Shown here: piece by piece, positions 5,947 to 7,517 of the stretch
Layout of the letters: each line of letters begins with the position of its first letter
Position numbering within the stretch: the first letter of the stretch is position 1
DNA from: Candidatus Parcubacteria bacterium
GTDB lineage: Bacteria > Patescibacteriota > Minisyncoccia > Minisyncoccales > Minisyncoccaceae
Direction: 5' to 3'
Assembly (NCBI GenBank): GCA_017992335.1
Contig: JAGOOU010000026.1
Location: forward strand, 1-7,517
Length of the DNA: 7,517 bases
Notes under the pieces: model-generated
Seen by the model: only the letters and a program-made list of their open reading frames with translations
Database searches by the model: none
Told to the model about the DNA's origin: nothing
Position numbers and translations under genes: made by a program

Positions 5947-6321
5947 TTGAAAAAAAAGATTCTAGCAATCTTGTGTATTTGTGCTTTAGCCTGTGTTATT
6001 TTTTCAGGATGCACTCAAAGTTCTCCTTCAGAATCGTTTACAGAGCAAAAAACATGCACTGGAACAATTAAAAATATTATTTATAATCAAAGAACAGGTA
6101 GTTCCCCCATAATTTATCAAATTATTCTTGAAGATGGAACTTGGATGATAACCCAAACAGAAGAAAGCTATACAAGAACAACAATTCATAATGAAGATAC
6201 AGATACGGTTATAAGTAAAGACGTATGTTTCAAATGTCTGAAAATAGGTCATACCTATGAAATGAGCTTCAAAAGAATCGATTCTCAAGCTTGGATGCTA
6301 TATAATATTAAAGATGCTTAA
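5938..6321 (+). CDS. Small lipoprotein, paralog 1 (unknown function)
   Basis: It has 127 residues from GTG 5938. After MITLKKK there is a hydrophobic segment and the lipobox FSGC, with the lipidated Cys at residue 25 (a type II signal peptide), so the mature protein is membrane-tethered outside. The mature part has a short Ser-rich linker, then about 90 residues: CTGTIKNIIYNQ, YQIILEDGTW, a Thr-rich middle and KIGHTYEMSFKRI near the end. The pattern suggests a small beta barrel, possibly OB-like (inference). It aligns over its length with the 6423-6914 protein (xGTI...I.Y, EDG, SxDVxF, Y.i..K.i, W.m...). The start is uncertain. GTG 5938 has the same spacing from the leader GGA as the paralog's ATG, while TTG 5947 matches where the paralog's MKKK begins. 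TTG 5923 would lie inside the leader and is less likely. No family is recognised. Confidence 0.8.
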   Translation: MITLKKKILAILCICALACVIFSGCTQSSPSESFTEQKTCTGTIKNIIYNQRTGSSPIIYQIILEDGTWMITQTEESYTRTTIHNEDTDTVISKDVCFKCLKIGHTYEMSFKRIDSQAWMLYNIKDA

Positions 6322-6337
6322 AAAGCATTCTTTTTTT
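6314..6337 (+). terminator. Terminator overlapping the stop codon of lipoprotein 1
   Basis: ATGCTT (6314-6319) pairs with AAGCAT (6323-6328) over a 3-nt loop, followed by TC and seven T (6331-6337). The TAA stop (6319-6321) is inside the hairpin, so the last codons double as the stem. Confidence 0.82.
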
Positions 6338-6364
6338 ATACAACAATCCCTATTTATTTCAATA

Positions 6365-6393
6365 TTGACTTGTGTGTTTATAAGATGTATTAT
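6365..6393 (+). promoter_or_regulatory. Promoter of the second lipoprotein gene
   Basis: TTGACT (6365-6370), 17-bp spacer, TATTAT (6388-6393). The predicted start is A6400, the first base of the AGTCCCTT leader, at the same distance from the -10 box as in the first copy. Confidence 0.75.
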
Positions 6394-6399
6394 ATAGCC

Positions 6400-6422
6400 A
6401 GTCCCTTTAGGACGTGGTTATT
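6400..6422 (+). promoter_or_regulatory. Conserved 5' leader with mini-hairpin, copy 2
   Basis: AGTCCCTTTAGGACGTGG and following bases. GTCC (6401-6404) pairs with GGAC (6410-6413) over CTTTA. AGGA (6409-6412) could serve as a Shine-Dalgarno 10 bases before ATG 6423, and half of it lies in the hairpin. It matches the leader at 5917-5937 except for two loop bases and a few downstream changes. Confidence 0.6.
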
Positions 6423-6914
6423 ATGAAAAAAAAGCTTACTATTAGCTTAATGATTTGCTTTTTGACAATTGCATTTTGCTTATTGTCAGGATGTACGAGC
6501 ACTGAAGGAGAACAAACAAGCCTTATGCAGGCTTCTATGATCAAGGCAATTCCCAAGACCGAAGAGTCTTCACCAACAGTGGTTCCTACTGAAGAGGTTC
6601 CTGTTCAGCCAGTTTATGCTGAAGAAGAAACCTATGTTGGAACACTAATCGGACTTGACTATTGCCCCAAAAAATACGCTGACAAAGAAACCGTTTGTGT
6701 TGAGTTTGAAGATGGTAGACAAATGAAATTGCAATTCTTAGAAGACTATTTAAAGGGAGGATATCCTAACTATAAAGAAACAAAAACGACTATAATTATA
6801 GTCAGCGAAGATGTATATTTCTCCTATGCACAAATGGATTTGGAGTACAAAATACACCTGAAAAAACTTGAAGAAGGATTCTGGCTAATGGACGGATTTG
6901 AGGAGAATGCTTAG
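6423..6914 (+). CDS. Small lipoprotein, paralog 2 (unknown function)
   Basis: It has 163 residues from ATG 6423. An in-frame GTG at 6414 is possible but falls in the leader. MKKK is followed by a hydrophobic segment and a classical lipobox LSGC, with the lipidated Cys at residue 24. A long Thr/Pro/Glu-rich spacer follows (about 25-75, including TVVPTEEVPVQPV), about 35 residues longer than in paralog 1. The C-terminal domain has TYVGTLIGLDYCPKK, VCVEFEDGRQMKLQF, TTIIIVSEDVYFSY and YKIHLKKLEEGFWLMDGF, aligning with paralog 1. Function is unknown. A small envelope-tethered beta domain is the most that can be said. It has its own promoter, leader and terminator, so it is expressed independently of its neighbours. 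Confidence 0.88.
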   Translation: MKKKLTISLMICFLTIAFCLLSGCTSTEGEQTSLMQASMIKAIPKTEESSPTVVPTEEVPVQPVYAEEETYVGTLIGLDYCPKKYADKETVCVEFEDGRQMKLQFLEDYLKGGYPNYKETKTTIIIVSEDVYFSYAQMDLEYKIHLKKLEEGFWLMDGFEENA

Positions 6915-6932
6915 TAATAGCATTCCCTTTTT
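6905..6932 (+). terminator. Terminator overlapping the stop codon of lipoprotein 2
   Basis: GAATGCT (6905-6911) pairs with AGCATTC (6919-6925) over a 7-nt loop, followed by CC and TTTTT (6928-6932). The TAG stop (6912-6914) lies in the loop. The stem is related in sequence to the terminator of paralog 1 (ATGCTTA...AGCATTC). Confidence 0.82.
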
Positions 6933-6942
6933 ATTTTAGAAA

Positions 6943-6951
6943 TGATATAAT
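6943..6951 (+). promoter_or_regulatory. Extended -10 promoter of the cupin gene
   Basis: TGATATAAT is a perfect extended -10 (TG at 6943-6944, TATAAT 6946-6951). No good -35 is seen; the region 17 bp upstream is the terminator of the previous gene. The start would be near 6958, with about 21 bases of AT-only leader and no Shine-Dalgarno before ATG 6979. Confidence 0.6.
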
Positions 6952-6978
6952 ATTAAAATAATAATAAATAAAAAAATT

Positions 6979-7377
6979 ATGAAAGGATATGTTTCAAATA
7001 TTGAGAAGCTTACTCTAGAGAACGGAAAATTCAGAGAAGTTCTCTATACTGCTCCTCATAGTCAATTAGTTTTAATGAGTCTTGCTCCAGGAGAAGACAT
7101 TGGAGAAGAAACTCACACTCTTGATCAGTTCTTTAGAATTGAAAAGGGTAAAGGTAAAGCAGTTTTAAATGATATTGAATATGAATTAGAAGATGGTTCA
7201 GCAGTAGTTGTACCAGCAGGAGTAAAACACAATATCATTAATGTTTCTTCAGAAGAACCATTAAAGCTTTATACTATTTACAGTCCAGCTGAACACAGAG
7301 ACGGCGTAATTCATCAAACAAAAGCAGATGCAATGGCTGATCATGAAGAATTTGACGGAAAGACAACTGAAGAGTAA
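6979..7377 (+). CDS. Single-domain cupin protein
   Basis: It has 132 residues forming one cupin barrel (about 25-115). Motif 1 is GEETHTLDQFFRIEKGKG (42-59). In place of the usual HxH...E ligand set it offers E44, H46 and Q50. Motif 2 is GSAVVVPAGVKHNIIN (73-88), with H84 as the fourth ligand and the conserved P-x-G. A metal site of E, H, Q and H is therefore likely. The set 'IGEExH..xDQFFRIExGxG' is one I associate with a common bacterial cupin family related to the mannose-6-phosphate isomerase C-domain, usually annotated only as cupin. Substrate is unknown. The end, YSPAEHRDGVIHQTKADA, is typical of that family, and the tail is acidic (EEFDGKTTEE). No signal peptide is present, so it is cytosolic. 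The ATG follows an extended -10 promoter, and downstream are a hairpin and tRNA-Gly. Confidence 0.93.
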   Translation: MKGYVSNIEKLTLENGKFREVLYTAPHSQLVLMSLAPGEDIGEETHTLDQFFRIEKGKGKAVLNDIEYELEDGSAVVVPAGVKHNIINVSSEEPLKLYTIYSPAEHRDGVIHQTKADAMADHEEFDGKTTEE

Positions 7378-7384
7378 TATTTAA

Positions 7385-7407
7385 ACAATCCTAAATATTA
7401 GGATTGT
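7385..7407 (+). other. 10-bp hairpin between the cupin gene and tRNA-Gly
   Basis: ACAATCCTAA (7385-7394) pairs perfectly with TTAGGATTGT (7398-7407) over a 3-nt loop. The 3' side is followed by AA and then the tRNA, with no T-run on the + strand. It may be a weak terminator or an RNA-processing or insulating hairpin. It ends two bases before the tRNA. Confidence 0.6.
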
Positions 7408-7409
7408 AA

Positions 7410-7483
7410 GCGAGATTGGTACAGTGGTAGCACATCTGCTTCCCAAGCAGAAGACGCCGGTTCGATCCCGGTATCTCGCTCCA
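7410..7483 (+). tRNA. tRNA-Gly (anticodon CCC)
   Basis: 74 nt with encoded CCA. Acceptor GCGAGAT/ATCTCGC, D arm GTAC-AGTGGTA-GCAC (one A-C mismatch), anticodon arm TCTGC-TTCCCAA-GCAGA (anticodon CCC), T arm GCCGG-TTCGATC-CCGGT, discriminator T as usual for bacterial tRNA-Gly. The final A of CCA is also the first base of a possible ATG. Confidence 0.96.
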
Positions 7484-7517
7484 TGAAAGAAATAGCTATA
7501 GACAATGTTTCTTATGA
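7483..7517 (+). CDS. Possible start of a further gene, cut by window end
   Basis: ATG at 7483-7485 overlaps the last base of the tRNA-Gly CCA and opens a frame MKEIAIDNVSY that runs to the window edge. Only 11 complete codons are visible. The 'I.I.NVSY' start would suit an ABC ATPase or many other proteins, so no product is proposed. It could instead be spacer. Confidence 0.3.
   Translation, partial: MKEIAIDNVSY

Noticed and set aside
1..7517. Recoded genetic code (TGA as glycine, as in Gracilibacteria) suggested by the absence of TGA stops
   Set aside because: All ten genes are full length without any in-frame TGA, which would be frequent if TGA encoded Gly. Ten stops are too few to infer TGA avoidance.
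1..7517. Mobile element, CRISPR array or defence system
   Set aside because: No transposase, integrase, terminal inverted repeats, spaced direct repeats or nuclease genes are visible; tRNA genes are intact with no duplicated 3' ends that would indicate an attachment site.

Overview
The window is AT-rich bacterial DNA with short intergenic gaps, and every gene I can support lies on the + strand. The organism is most likely a small-genome bacterium of the Patescibacteria/CPR type. This is an inference from the compact HrcA and GrpE, the overlapping or abutting genes (including tRNAs touching protein genes), the scarcity of Shine-Dalgarno sequences and the anonymous small secreted proteins. No 16S or ribosomal protein gene is present to confirm it. 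All genes read through in the standard bacterial code; stops are 7 TAA, 3 TAG and no TGA.

Layout. Bases 2-409 hold the 3' part of an anonymous exported protein, closed by a hairpin terminator. Bases 497-5122 are a chaperone block: hrcA (shortened repressor), grpE, an hsp20 small heat shock gene, dnaK and dnaJ, then a tRNA-Lys(TTT) that begins at the base after the dnaJ stop codon. A strong-looking promoter sits directly on the hrcA start codon and would give a leaderless mRNA. A CIRCE operator lies between hsp20 and dnaK. Its left arm contains the hsp20 stop codon and its spacer contains a TTGACA -35 box. The simplest reading is basal transcription from the hrcA promoter plus HrcA-repressed, heat-inducible transcription of dnaK-dnaJ (and perhaps the tRNA) from the internal promoter.

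Bases 5243-6914 carry three envelope proteins: a membrane-anchored protein with a possible PsbP-like domain, then two paralogous lipoproteins. Each lipoprotein gene is a self-contained unit with the same TTGACT...TATTAT promoter, the same short 5' leader beginning AGTCCCTT and able to form a small hairpin, and a terminator hairpin that overlaps its stop codon. Bases 6979-7377 encode a single-domain cupin. It is followed by a 10-bp hairpin and tRNA-Gly(CCC), whose CCA end overlaps the possible start codon of a gene running off the window.

Most of the content is ordinary housekeeping. The points most worth a second look are the conserved leader of the lipoprotein pair, the CIRCE/-35 arrangement, unusual residues in the DnaK nucleotide pocket (T12 to A, and the adenine-stacking Arg to Leu), and the HrcA that keeps both ends of the family but lacks about 110 central residues.
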